Notes under the pieces: model-generated | What the model was told of the DNA's origin: nothing | Database searches by the model: none | The model's input: only the letters and a program-made list of their open reading frames with translations | Source: Lyophyllum atratum | Taxonomy: Eukaryota; Basidiomycota; Agaricomycetes; Agaricales; Lyophyllaceae | DNA: 64,000 nucleotides | Reading direction: 5' to 3' | Assembly: GCA_014905825.1 (NCBI GenBank) | Contig: JACGCN010000005.1 | Coordinates: 1,736,001 to 1,800,000, forward strand | In this document: positions 33,968 through 44,929 of the stretch, piece after piece | Layout of the letters: each line of letters starts with the position of its first letter | How positions within the stretch are numbered: the stretch's first letter is position 1 | Position numbers and translations under genes: made by a program

Positions 33968-36203
33968 ATGTCAGACATTGGAAAAGAGTCCCGAGAAGGG
34001 TCTGAGATGCAAAAAACCGACAATGTGGCCTACACTGTCGATGCACGGCGCCGCGCCGCCTTGGCAGAAATCGACAATGCCAAATTCTCGTATGTGTTCC
34101 TTGCATGATGAATACGTAGTCCTTCTCTGACAGAGTGTGCCGCAGTCGCTTCCATGCCAAGGTCTGCTTGGTTGCAGGTGTAGGGTTCTTCACCGATGCG
34201 TGAGTCTGGTCTGGTCTTGCTCATCTCCCGAGCGGTTCGTTGATCTGTGTTCATTCAGCTATGATATCTTCGCTATCAATATCGCCTCGACGATGTTGGG
34301 CTATGTCTATGGCAAAGGTTAGTCAAATTGTGGTTATTTCTCCTTCGGCGGACATCAATCTATATACCCAGGTTCTCCCCTGAATAAGTCGGGTCAAAAG
34401 TTGAACAAGTCACAAGATCTTGGCGTCAAGGTCGCCACTCCAGTTGGTACTCTCGTCGGTCAACTTCTGTTCGGTTGGTTGGCTGATGTCGTTGGTCGCA
34501 AACGGATGTGTGAGTTTTATGCAGCATCGTATTTTTCCCCAGTAGCTAATGACTTGCAGATGGTATCGAGTTAATGATCATCATCATCGCCACATTCGGC
34601 CAGGCTCTCTCTGGTGGCGGACATGCTGTTGGCATCATCGGTGTCCTCGTCGTCTGGCGATTCCTTGTCAGTATTTTTCGCAGTTTTCATATACCTGCCC
34701 TTTCCTAACTTCGGTTGTAGATGGGTGTTGGTATTGGCGGAGACTACCCTCTCAGTGCTGTCATTTCGTCCGAGTTTGCATCCACCCGAATCCGTGGGCG
34801 GATGATGACTGCCGTCTTTGCCTCGCAGGGTTGGGGTAACTTCAGTGCGTCCTTTCTACGCCCTCCCAGAGCGACACTGACTCTTCCTCATGCACTTTAT
34901 CAGCTGCTGCCTTGATCGCACTCATCATCACTGCAGCTTATAAGAATGCAATCTTGGGCGACCCCAGCGTCGACACTCCTAACCATGTAGACTATATGTG
35001 GCGTATTCTCATCGGTCTAGGCTGCGTCCCCGGTGTCATTGCCCTGTACTTCCGTCTTACGATCCCTGAAACACCGCGTTTCACCATGGATATCGAGCGA
35101 AACGTCCTACAGGCTAAGGCCGATATCGACAACGTCCTGACCCACGGTAACTCCGTCGTCGACCAGGACGCGCCTGTTCAGCGAGCCATCACTCCCAAAG
35201 CAAGCTGGGCCGATTTCCGCCACCACTTCGGCCAATGGAAGAACATGAAGATCCTCATCGGCACTTCGTGGTCATGGTTCGCTCTTGATGTGCGTGACGG
35301 TCTGAAAAACCCCACGATGAAGTCTAATTTTCCTCTATCTTCCAGGTCGCCTTCTACGGATTGGGCCTCAACTCTGGCATCGTCCTGCAGGCCATCGGCT
35401 TCGGCACGCCTCTTACCAGCGGTACATCGCTCGTTTACGAAAACTTGAAGAACATCTGCGTCGGAAACTTGATTCTCTCCGTTGGCGGCTTGATCCCCGG
35501 CTACTACTTCACATTCCTATTCATCGACCGCTGGGGACGCAAACCTATCCAGCTCATGGGATTCATCATGCTTACAATAATTTTCATCGTCATGGGTATG
35601 TCGCAAAATCTCTGGTCTTTGCATAGCGTTAACATGAAGTGGTACAGGCTTCGGATATGACAAACTCACTACCACCACCGCCGCCGCAAAAAGTGGTTTC
35701 GTCGTGCTGTACTGCTTCGCCAACTTCTTCCAAAACTTCGGGCCTAACACCACCACCTTCGTCGTCCCTGGTGAAGCCTTCCCCACCCGGTACCGGTCCA
35801 CTGCGCACGGTATCTCGGCGGCCAGTGGTAAGCTCGGCGCCATCGTTGCCCAGGTCGGCTTCGCACAGCTTAAGGATATCGGAGGAACGAATAAATTCGT
35901 CAAGCACATGTGAGTATTGCTTTCAATGTTTACGAGACGGGGTAGATGTTGACATCCCGCACCCGCCGCTAGTTTGGAAATTTTCGCATTGTTCATGTTG
36001 ACTGGCATCTTCTCCACTCTCCTGTTGCCCGAGACCATGGGCAAGTCTCTCGAAGAACTGTCCAATGAAGACCAAGATGGCTTTGTACAAGGTAAGTAAA
36101 ATGCTAGATTACCATTTTCAGGACTAAGCATCTCGCTGCAGGCGTCTCTGGTGCCGTCGAAGTCAAGGACGGGCTCATCGTACCCAAGAATACCACCTCA
36201 TAA
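33968..36203 (+). CDS. PHO84: Inorganic phosphate transporter, Pho84-like (MFS)
   Basis: The multi-exon gene starts [11 protein letters not shown] and contains the phosphate:H+ symporter signatures in order. These are [19 protein letters not shown] (helix 1), [38 protein letters not shown], the R-G-R motif, a long cytoplasmic loop ([13 protein letters not shown]), [15 protein letters not shown], and [20 protein letters not shown]. It ends with [16 protein letters not shown] and a short tail (VPKNTTS). About 12 membrane helices are expected. The protein imports phosphate at the plasma membrane with high affinity and, in yeast, also senses phosphate. Introns are short and the exon phases I checked match. 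The loop before the last membrane domain is disrupted only by introns, not mutations. A CACGTG site lies upstream. Confidence 0.92.
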
Positions 36204-36989
36204 ACAACACACTCCCCGTTACTTTTCTGTCTGTCTCTCTCCCTTCTGCAGTACCCACTTAGTCAGATTTATGACACTATGATACCGGTAGTACCACCCC
36301 AATTATAATGAGTCACTACATCTTGGTGCTGGGATAGGTCATGACGAACGTTCGTGATAAGTTCGTGATATCGGACAAGCATCTTCCGAAGCGTGCCAGG
36401 GTGATGGATCTCCCGTATCATTGATCTGACATCCTTGACATGTGGGCGAAAGACTTGCGGTGTCCAAGGTAGAGTCAATGGGCATGGACTACTTCACTCT
36501 ACTCCTGATCTGGCTTCTAACCTGTTTCTAATTACTCTTCTAGATGTATTTTACTTACTACAACCACTAAAGACTGTATCTTGCACTTCCAGACACCGTT
36601 AGTGTCTTATTACGAGTCACTGTACAAATTTTCATGTCATTTTCGATATTTCATCCTCCATTTATGTGATTTCTGTACATTTGAGATCTGTAGTCTTAAC
36701 ATATGATAGAACAACACGTCGAGCTCGATTTCCCATCCGTGGACTTGGAGAGAAGGGTTCACTTGATCTTTTTTGGCGAACATATGTTGGTGCCCAATTT
36801 GGTGTGCCAGTTAACGAAATGTGACGCTGATGGGTAGAGGATGACCCATTCCCTTATCACACCTGTAGAGCTCTGGCCCCCTTGCAACTCATAGGGCCGT
36901 GTACAGGCAGGCATCAACACTATAGATAGGCCTGTAATCCGTAGGCAGAAGCACATGTACATAGGTCACAAAACGCCGAACAAAGATCG
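36204..36989. other. Convergent intergenic region
   Basis: About 790 bp between the ends of the phosphate transporter and the NOP15-like gene. It presumably includes both 3' untranslated regions. No feature stands out. Confidence 0.4.
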
Positions 36990-38436
36990 TCACGCTTCTG
37001 CTTCTTTCGCCTTTTTCTGCACAAGGATGGTCGCGTTCGGTAAGTTGAAACAATACCCGGTAGATGTGGCTCACATATTTAACGGCCTCGAAGTCGTACT
37101 TGATACCTGCATCGGCCAGCTTGCGCTTACGATCATTCTGACGCTTGATGAGTCTTTTGGCGGCCCGCACTTGCTCTTCCTCTGTGCGCGGCTAAAACGA
37201 GATCAATCAGGTGAATGGGCGCCTCAAAGACGCGATTGACATATAGACCAACCTTGTTGTGCTCGACACGCGTGAGACGATCCCGTGGAACGGCTCTCCA
37301 TTTCCGATTGGCACCCACCCAGAGTTCTGGATGCACTTCATCTTTGGGAATAACTTTGCACCGCAGTATGTGGCCCATGAGAAGGTAGTTGTCCATTGTA
37401 TCTGCGACAATCTGAGCGACAGAAGAGGAATCGAATTCCACGAATCCATAGTGCTTCGACCGGCCGGTCTAACCAAGTAGCCCAATCAGATCTATGAAAA
37501 AGCTAGAGGCAACTGAGAGAGGTTCGACGGACCTTTTTATTCCGAGATAGTCGTACTCGCGTGACTGTTCCGAATTGAGAGAAGTAGCCACGCATCTGGT
37601 CCTCGTAGAAGCCATGTGGGACTCGTCCGAGGAAGAGGACGCCCAGATCTTGGGTCTGTGATATCGCAGAGAAATATCAGATGAGGAACACGAGCCTAAA
37701 TGAATTAAAAACGTACAGGCTGGCGTTTCGCCTTTTCGAGCTTCCGTTTGACGGTGGCGTCGTCTTTCGCAATGGTGGGTAACTTGGAGATGTCAAAAGC
37801 AGAGGGTTCGTGATCCATCGCGTCTTCTTCGTCCGACGAGTCGTCGTCAGTCGAGAAGCCATGCAGATGGAGGTCCTCCTCGTCATCTCCTGATTCAGCG
37901 TCCACAGGTTCTTCCTCAGAAGGAACTACTGGCTCTGGCTCGGGTAAGGGGGATGGTTCCTTGGCTTTGACCTTTTTGGATTTTTTGGACGGCTTGTCGG
38001 CGGTTTTTGGCGATTTCGAGGTATTTGAAGCTTTACGAGTTGCAGAGATCGAATCAGGGATTGGTTCTGCGGGTATGGGGGCGGACGTGGGTGTGGGTTT
38101 TTCGGATTTTTCAGTACTCTTCGAAGCCTCTTCCTTAGTCCCCTTCCTCTTTTTTTTCTTCGACTCAACTACCTCCACCTTTTCCTCTGCTATGGGCTGG
38201 GGCTGCTCCTTCAAGGGCTTCTTCGACTTCGTGGATTTCGTCTCTACCACTGGCTCCTTGGGTTCAGCCACTTCATCCTCTTTCATCTTCCGCTTCTTCG
38301 ACTTTTTTGCAGACGATGTAGATGCCGATGTGTCAAGCTCGACTGCTTTATCTGTAGAGGGTATAGGTGCATCGGGGACAGATTTTGGCTTGACCTTCTT
38401 TTCCTTCTTGGATTTCGTCGTAACTGCCGAGGACAT
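36990..38436 (-). CDS. NOP15: Nucleolar RNA-binding protein, NOP15/NIFK-like (ribosome biogenesis)
   Basis: The first 240 residues are Lys/Glu/Ser/Pro-rich and end in an acidic patch ([14 protein letters not shown]). The RNA-binding domain follows over several exons ([72 protein letters not shown]). Downstream are [16 protein letters not shown] and a basic helix ([20 protein letters not shown]) leading to [11 protein letters not shown] and the final KKAKEAEA. This is the Nop15/NIFK layout. Yeast Nop15 binds ITS2 of pre-rRNA in early 60S particles, in the nucleolus. The start [11 protein letters not shown] was chosen. An ATG 47 codons upstream would add a hydrophobic, signal-like stretch (MKGGCYTLFAIAV) inappropriate for a nucleolar protein. 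The long charged N-terminus exceeds the yeast protein's. Confidence 0.85.
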
Positions 38437-38575
38437 AGCTGCGTCAGAGGTAGCCGTAGCAAGGATGGAGGTCGACGCGGTCAATTCGAACTTCGCCGAT
38501 TCTGAAATTTCTTGATCGACCACGTGCGCGAAAATGCAGACGGCGATAGCAAACAGCGTATAACAACCACCCTTC
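38437..38575. promoter_or_regulatory. Compact bidirectional promoter with CACGTG
   Basis: Only 139 bp separate the divergent starts of the NOP15-like gene and the next plus-strand gene. CACGTG lies at 38521-38526. Such short shared promoters often drive coordinated expression, here possibly of nucleolar functions. Confidence 0.45.
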
Positions 38576-39696
38576 ATGGCGCCACGATTCGCTAATCCCC
38601 ATTTCCTCCCAGACTCTTCGACCCTCGTGTCTAGAAGTGATATCTACGTCGAGAAAGATGACCCCGAAAGCGATGAAGAAACAGACAGCCCGAGCCCTGA
38701 ATTGGTTGGTCAATTAAACACGCTCATACGCAAATTGTGGGAGCCGGCCCCCGAAGAAAGCAGGAAGCGTCGGAAAATCCAAGTCGAGCCTGCTACGCCA
38801 GTCGAAGAAAAAGAAGAGCCGATACGTATGCATTCTAAAATACGTTCCTTTCGCGTTTTACTCAAGTTTTGTCTAGCCTTTCGACTTGTCTCGAGCTCTG
38901 ATCCGCCGCATCCGATTTTATTACAACCTAAGCCACCCCCACCACCAATGTAAGTAAGTATTCATATGAAAAATTACCATAACCATAAAAGATCTTTTCG
39001 GCAGAACACGCGAGCCTGAGATAGAGGATAACGAGGCTCAAGCCGCTCTACGCATGGAACGCGCCCAGGCAGCTGCCATTGATGTACCACGGATCCTTAG
39101 AGAATCTCAGTTGTTCACACCTGTATGTACCCAATCCTTCACTTGTCATCTGAAAGCTGACTTGGACTGCTATAGCCGATATTCGGAAATGCTAGAAAAT
39201 CCAAGCTAGCAATGGCCGTACTGCCGAACCCGCCGCCAGTGATCGCGATCCTCGAGCACGACAAACCCTCACGCTCCACGCGTCCACCGGTCATTGCGTC
39301 CCGCCTTACCCATCACCCATATAATCATGGTCCGATTCTACCCACCGACTCCTCTGTTAGACGTAAAGATTGCCCTCTAGTCACAGTCAGCACAATGTCG
39401 TCGACCACCCCAACCACCAGGGGAAAGCGGAGAAGGCGGACGAAGCCGCGGGGAGAGCGACCCCTACCCGCGTTTTGGAGGCCCAACGCCGCCGTTGGAG
39501 GGAAGAGCCTTGGTTATGCTATGGGGTTCCCATGCAGTTTAGAGGCGCTGCAAAGTGGGACAGATATCGCGACAGGTTATCGAAGAGATACGATGAAGAG
39601 TTTTCAAACGCTATCCTGATTCCGCCACCTGGTTATGCATCGCTGTGTGCTCACAGCTTTCCCGATGCCATCAGGCCTCGGACCGCGGACTTCTGA
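38576..39696 (+). CDS. Unrecognised protein divergent from NOP15
   Basis: The protein starts MAPRFANPHFLPD, then has an acidic segment (DDPESDEETDSPSPEL) and a helix (LVGQLNTLIRKLWEPAPEES) with a nuclear-type basic patch (RKRRK). Two introns follow with matching phases. Next are PKPPPPP, an acidic helix (EDNEAQAALRMERAQAAAID) and a Pro-rich stretch. The C-terminal part is clearly protein-like (LEAQRRRWREEPWLCYGVPM, WDRYRDRLSKRYDEEF, ending RPRTADF). To join the Pro-rich exon to that part the frame must change near 39352-39387. A 35-bp GT..AG intron there would do it. Otherwise the gene carries a frameshift. I recognise no domain. The shared promoter with NOP15 hints at a nuclear role, an inference only. 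Confidence 0.6.
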
Positions 39697-39724
39697 CGGG
39701 AATTCTCAACACGACCACTTCACA

Positions 39725-39762
39725 GGAGGACAGAACGCCGAGTGGAGGACAGAACGCCGAGT
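39725..39762. repeat. Perfect 19-bp tandem duplication
   Basis: GGAGGACAGAACGCCGAGT occurs twice in direct tandem, 39725-39743 and 39744-39762. It lies in the short gap between two convergent genes. Confidence 0.9.
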
Positions 39763-39804
39763 CCGAAGCCTGGAATTATATTCCATTAAGATGGCCTACC
39801 ATAA

Positions 39805-40658
39805 TTACCTCGTCATCATATGGAGAGTCTGCATATCAGGAACGCAACCCTTTTCCCTCGTCAAATAATCGACGATATCCCTAGCGTCACATTTAACTGC
39901 CGCCTTCAGCATCGCTGGATTAACCTCCACCCTATCCTCAAGTTTCCGCCTCTTACGCTTGCCCGCTCTTCCTACAGTCCCACCTCCAGCTTCATACGGG
40001 GAATCGTCTCTCTCGATTAACAACCTTACTAGTCCCAAATCCTTCTGCCGAATGGCAACAAGAACTGCTAGACAGCTTTTATACTGTGGGTCGGCACCAT
40101 GATCGAGGAGGAATCGGATGAGGGGTAGAAATCTTGCGTGGACGGCTTTCGTCAAAGCGTAACCGTCATGTGAATTGACGTTTGGACGTGGAATCTTAAC
40201 TGAGTCGAATAAATATTGGAGGAAGGGCAATGGCTGCTCTCGTTCCTTCCATTTAATGGGTCCCGTTTTCGGAACCAGTGACCGAAACAAACGTCTCGGC
40301 AGCTCGGAGGGCGCATGTCGTGCATGGCGTTGCTCTCCAGCAATTCGTTGACATAACGAATCCAGGACTTCCCTGGTGCAAAGTGGATAGCGGAGGGCTT
40401 TCGTGAAGATGGCTGACGCATCTGTTGAGCCATACGATGTGACTCGGCCTAAGAGATACTCGGATCGAAAGGATGTAGGCGCCGAGCGAAATATGCCATG
40501 AATGTGTCGTGAAGTAATTGGAAAGAATTCGGACAAAGCAAAAAGTTGAATCTCATATAAGAGCTGAGTAACAGATTAGATGATTGGTTTTCATATGTAT
40601 GAGGTAGAAGACTTACCTCAACGGGTAAGGTCTCTAGGCTAGCATTGGGCATGCACAT
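39805..40658 (-). CDS. F-box-like protein with ankyrin repeats
   Basis: Exon 1 ends ...LETLPVE, followed by a GTAAGT donor. Exon 2 begins LLYEIQLFALSEFFPITSRH after a CAG acceptor, so the F-box-like motif (LPVELLYEI) is interrupted by an intron. After SAPTSFRSEYLLGRV the sequence has helical repeats with ankyrin features: DGYALTKAVHARFLPLIRFL followed by LLDHGADPQYK, LAVLVAIRQKDLGLVRLLI, and AMLKAAVKCDARDIVDYL. A basic insert (RAGKRKRRKLEDR) sits between two repeats. F-box proteins recruit targets to SCF ubiquitin ligases through Skp1, with the repeats likely choosing the substrate. The start is one of two close ATGs (40658 or 40652). An upstream in-frame ATG at 40781 is also possible. The 3' end faces that of the neighbour, 108 bp away. 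Confidence 0.65.
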
Positions 40659-41350
40659 CAGCAGCTCCGCTGCTGGACGCCTACTCTGCTCCTTGTAACA
40701 CAGAGCAGAGGCCGATAGTTGGATGACTGAAGATTGGAAGTCGGGAGCAGGCTTCGGCCCGCAAAAATTCATCATAATCATGTGATTGTATCGTCAAGTC
40801 ACATGGTCACCAAGCTCCGCGTCGCGCGCTTCGAGTCTGATTCTCGCACTGAGACTCGGCTTACGGAGGAAAAACTCGCTACAGCTTCCACTCGCGACAG
40901 TAAATGCGCAATTGATCATGAAAAGGCACTTTATTTGCTGCGGCGATCTGAGGGACCTATTATAAGTATAGTAAGCTCTACAACTCCACTGTTCGCAGTG
41001 GTATGCATTTGATATTCAAGTAAATCTCTACCTTGAAGGAAGTGGCCGGACCCGATTTGAGAAACGACGGAAATGGCGCGTTACATGCACTACAATACGA
41101 GAGAGCGGAACTGTCCGTGTACAGTATACCCCAAGTACATCATACCAAGCTCTTCTATCCCCACACTGATACCACTAACAGCTCCCTCATAGAACATGCT
41201 CATCTTATCCTAAGGGGACAGGTTACTAGTCAGTATCAATCCCATTTCCATATATTTGTCGCGACACACGGAGAAAAAAAAGGGGGAAAGTAATAATCAA
41301 AAGTTTACTTACCAGCTATCACCAACTTGAAGAACAAGCCACCTAGCGCT
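40659..41350. other. Intergenic region
   Basis: About 690 bp. Small open frames on the plus strand have no recognisable content. The left part is the probable promoter of the F-box/ankyrin gene. Confidence 0.4.
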
Positions 41351-41605
41351 TCACGACGGTAATACCTTCACGAAAACGGGGTCGCTAGCCCCTCCTACAT
41401 CCAAACGTATTGCTCCAACACCGTTGGAAGGGTTGTAAATGGCCGAGTCGAGGAGTGTTTCGATACCGCTCAGGCTCTGCAGCCTTACGGCCAATGCTAT
41501 GAGTACGCCTAATAATGCAAGCAGCGTGATGGTCTGGATTGTCTGTAGGAAAACCTTGAAGCCTGCATAGGAAGATGGTGTGCTGGTGGCAGCTGATTTT
41601 TCCAT
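41351..41605 (-). CDS. Small single-pass membrane protein, unknown
   Basis: An uninterrupted 84-residue frame starts MEKSAATSTPSSYAGFKVFL. It has one clear membrane helix at about residues 20-42 (TIQTITLLALLGVLIALAVR) and ends in a small soluble domain (GGASDPVFVKVLPS). An alternative upstream start would add 19 residues. The composition is convincing for a tail- or signal-anchored membrane protein, and no intron is needed. I do not recognise the family. It lies downstream of, and in the same orientation as, the sugar transporter gene. Confidence 0.55.
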   Translation of the reverse strand: MEKSAATSTPSSYAGFKVFLQTIQTITLLALLGVLIALAVRLQSLSGIETLLDSAIYNPSNGVGAIRLDVGGASDPVFVKVLPS

Positions 41606-41911
41606 CGTCGCGCTTGACGGTTGAAATGGTAGATGAGGGTGCTTGGATGCCTGGATCTTCACCGATTTAACGTTGACATCCCTTATATTTAGCTTTGCTT
41701 AAGGGACGCAACGTTGCTCGGGCGCTGCTTGATGCGCATGTCGGAATCAGGATCTTTATCAAAACACATCAGCCGCATGCAATGCTAGGGTCGCGGTGAC
41801 AGTCGGTCTCAGTTTGCTGGTGGAGCCTACGCCATTCATTTGGTAATCTCCTGTATTGGTGGAAAGAAAGAAAGGGAGATCGTTGGTCGTATATGTATAT
41901 ACATATATCGG
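41606..41911. other. Intergenic region
   Basis: About 306 bp between the small membrane protein and the transporter stop codon. An alternating AT tract (TATATGTATATACATATA) at about 41890-41907 is visible. Nothing else is recognisable. Confidence 0.4.
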
Positions 41912-44366
41912 TTATGGGCTCACGGCTTCTTCGCTTTTTTCGTCCTCGTGACTCAACTTGTTCTCATGATCACCCAACACCTTGCTTGTATCAATCTCAT
42001 CGCCAAAGACGGCGTTCATCTCTTCCAGTGTTTTTCCTTTGATTCGAATGAGTATCCATTATTGATCGAAGATAGTCCGTTGAAACTCTTACCCTTGGTT
42101 TCCGGGAAGAAGACTGCAATGATACTGAAGTCCACGAGGTTGAGGGCGACAAATAACATGTAGAATTTCCACTGGACATTCGTCATAGCCAGAGGAGATA
42201 CTTGGCCAAGCAAGGTATTGAATGCCTTAAAAATATGTCAGATTATGAGTCCAGGAGCGATGGGAATTATCAATTACCCAATTGGCGCAGGTTGCAACGC
42301 TGGTCCCCATGGCGCGGGTATTGGTGGGGAATACCTGTACATGAGATGAATGTGATTAAAAGCATCATTCGCAATACCGATGTGGCTCACCTCAGAAGCC
42401 AACACCCAGCTGACGGGTCCGAAGCTAACAGAAAAGAATATACTGGTCAAGAAAATCATGGCAATTCCAGCACTGCGAAGGGGGAGTCAAGATGAGATCC
42501 AGTCTAGCTTCAAACTGCGGAAGTCCCTACCGTTGCGCAGCAGTATTGGGGTTGGGAGCATCAGGAGGATTCGTGGCAACAATTGCTGCTAGGATGGAGA
42601 ATGTTGCGACAAAGCTCGCAGCACCAAACATAAGAGGCTTTTTGCGTCCTACACGGTCGAGCACAAAGATAATGAAGCTGTGTAGTAGGGTGAGATCGGT
42701 TTGATAGAGCTTAGTGAAAAAGAAACTCACAAGAGATTGGCGATGGGGCCAATAGCACCGTAAATGCTGTGAGATTTCCTTAATACGAGCCCCGCTATGA
42801 AAGGAATCTGCGCTCACCCTTGGACGAGCAGTGCTTTACTCCCTGTAACACCGAGACTCTCATACATTAGTGGACCAAAGTAGTTGATGACTGCGCTGGA
42901 TATTAGCCTTCCAGAAGAAAATGATAGCTAACAATCATACCATTGATACCAGTGAACTGGCAGAACACTTGCACGCCAACAGCGACAAAGGTCCTCTTGG
43001 CCATCGGGCGCGTGGCCCAGAGATCGCTGAGCTTACGGCTTCTGACCAGCCTCTCAGCCTTGATGGTATCGTGCATCTCGCGGTACTCCTGTTCCGCGGC
43101 CTCCCTGTGGTCCTTCCCATGCAATTGGTACACAACCTCTTTGGCCTCTGCGTCTCTACCAACTTCCAACAGCCATCGCTGAAAGCATAGTCAGAGTTTT
43201 ATCTCACGAGTCGAACGCGTACTTACAGGACTGGAAGGCAAGAACTGGATACCAACCAGGAGTAAACCTGCCGGTACAAGCTGGTGATCAAGTGATCAAG
43301 AATTAGGTGGGTGGGCGCCATCACACTAAGAGCATTCGATGCAAACCTGTAAGCCCAGAGGAAGTCTCCAAGACACGTCGGACTTGATGAACTGGCAACC
43401 ATAGCCGACCTGACGTTGACAAAACGATGTTAGACTACACCACAGCAGAATCACGGCTGTTGACGTACCCAATTGGCGACGATGAACCCGATTCCGATCA
43501 TCTGTTGCGTCAAGCCAACAAGGAAACCTCTGGCTTTGGGAGGTGCGATTTCAGTCTGGATAAATGGCATGAGTTTACTTATGAGTCATGCAGCGCTTGG
43601 GATACTGACATTGTACAATGGCACAGTCATGGATAATATTCTGCGTCAAAGTGTGAACAACTACGAAGGATGATACTTGAGCGACAGCCTACCCAATCGA
43701 AAAGCCACCAATAATCCGACCAACAAGAAGAGTTGCGACATTGCTTGCACCAGATTGCATAGAGCAGCCCCAAAGCGCGAAGAGGCAACCAATCTTAGAA
43801 TGGATGCTTCAAGGTTAGCATTATGGAGCCTCGTACGAGACAAGTTGCTCACTTGGATTGTTCGCTTACGACCAAATCTATCGTTTGCCCTAAATCCAAA
43901 TCCGAATCGTCAGCCCATATCGAGGCAGGACATCCGCAACATACCATCCCGCCGCCATTGCGCCGAAGAAGCAGCCACCTGATCATTGAACCATTAGCGA
44001 GGTTCTTTCGCATATGATGTCTGATGCTCACCGTTGAAAGTTGACACGACAGCTCCTTTAATGCTTGGGTCATTGCTAAATCGTGCAATATAGTGCTCCA
44101 TCGTAATGACAGACGCGATGATACCACTGAAGCGACATCAGTGATCAGGGTATCAGAAAGTCATGGGGAGACTTACCTGTCATATCTGGATAGCAATATG
44201 CAGGCGATGTTACCCAACCCAATTCTCCGGTGCGCAGGACTCAACTCACCCAAAAAGGAACGCGCCTAGACACGCGCCCGTATCAGAAACAACGTACAGA
44301 TAGTCATAGAAAGAGCTCACCAATAGATGAGAACGCAGCAATGAAAATGTTGTAGAGCAGGCCCAT
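41912..44366 (-). CDS. Sugar transporter, major facilitator superfamily
   Basis: Many small exons are needed. The start is MGLLYNIFIAAFSSIG. The order then matches the sugar porter family: FNGGCFFGAM, the segment around FGRKRT, LLVGRIIGGFSIG, TEIAPPKARGFLVGLTQQ, SDVSWRLPLGLQ and PRWLLEVGRDAEA. The central loop contains REMHDTIKAERL. VGVQVFCQFTGINGM is followed by LDRVGRKKPLMFGA, FGPVSWVLASEV, and the C-terminal PETKGKSFNG / GKTLEEMNAVFGDEIDTS region. The tail is acidic and ends SEEAVSP. About 12 membrane helices are expected. It should import a hexose or related sugar at the plasma membrane. The exact substrate is not readable. The PESPRW motif is present as PSSPRW. Two versions of the C-terminal PETKG region may reflect an unresolved intron there. 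Confidence 0.85.
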
Positions 44367-44929
44367 TTCGGCTGAGGGCTGGGGAGTGGGAGCTTGAGCG
44401 ATCAAGCTCGGAAAGTGCGCACGATAGGTCGCTTTTTGTGCGCGTCCTGGTCAACATGCATAAGGGTCTACTCAACGCAGCGGAGAATTCACGGAGGAAG
44501 AAGAAGCACGGCTAGGAGGTCACGAGAGCGAAATAACGTTGAGCGGGCCGGCGAGAGGGTGATATGGGGGGATCTGGCACCAAAATGCGACCTGCATGGA
44601 GAAAATGGACGCTTTCTTGCCGGTCCCGGTGTTGTGGGGGCGCGTCAACGGGTGTCTGGGAGGAGCTTCGAGCCTAGATATTCAGAGCCATCACAGTTTG
44701 AAGGTCACAAGTGCGTGAATTGCGGGAAAAAAGTGGCTATAAATACAGACATGTTGTTATCTTGCACTCGGCTCTATTACCTCATGGCGTTCCTCTCTGC
44801 AGGTTTGCGTACGCTGAGTAGTGGGGAGAATATTAGGCCTCATCATCCTAAAGTCAAGCAGCTGAGTCGACTACCATCTTCTCTGACGGGTTTTGCGCCT
44901 CTGGCGTCTCCTTCGTCGCCGGTGTTTCA
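44367..44929. other. Region between macro-domain and sugar transporter genes
   Basis: About 560 bp upstream of the sugar transporter, beyond the stop of the macro-domain gene. The plus-strand frame at 44394-44933 is not protein-like. A minus-strand frame at about 44932-44850 is read as a possible lost C-terminal extension of the macro-domain protein. Confidence 0.4.

Noticed and set aside
38437..38577. Longer NOP15 start with a signal-peptide-like MKGGCYTLFAIAV segment
   Set aside because: A nucleolar RNA-binding protein should not carry a secretion signal. This start would overlap the ATG of the divergent gene, leaving no promoter.
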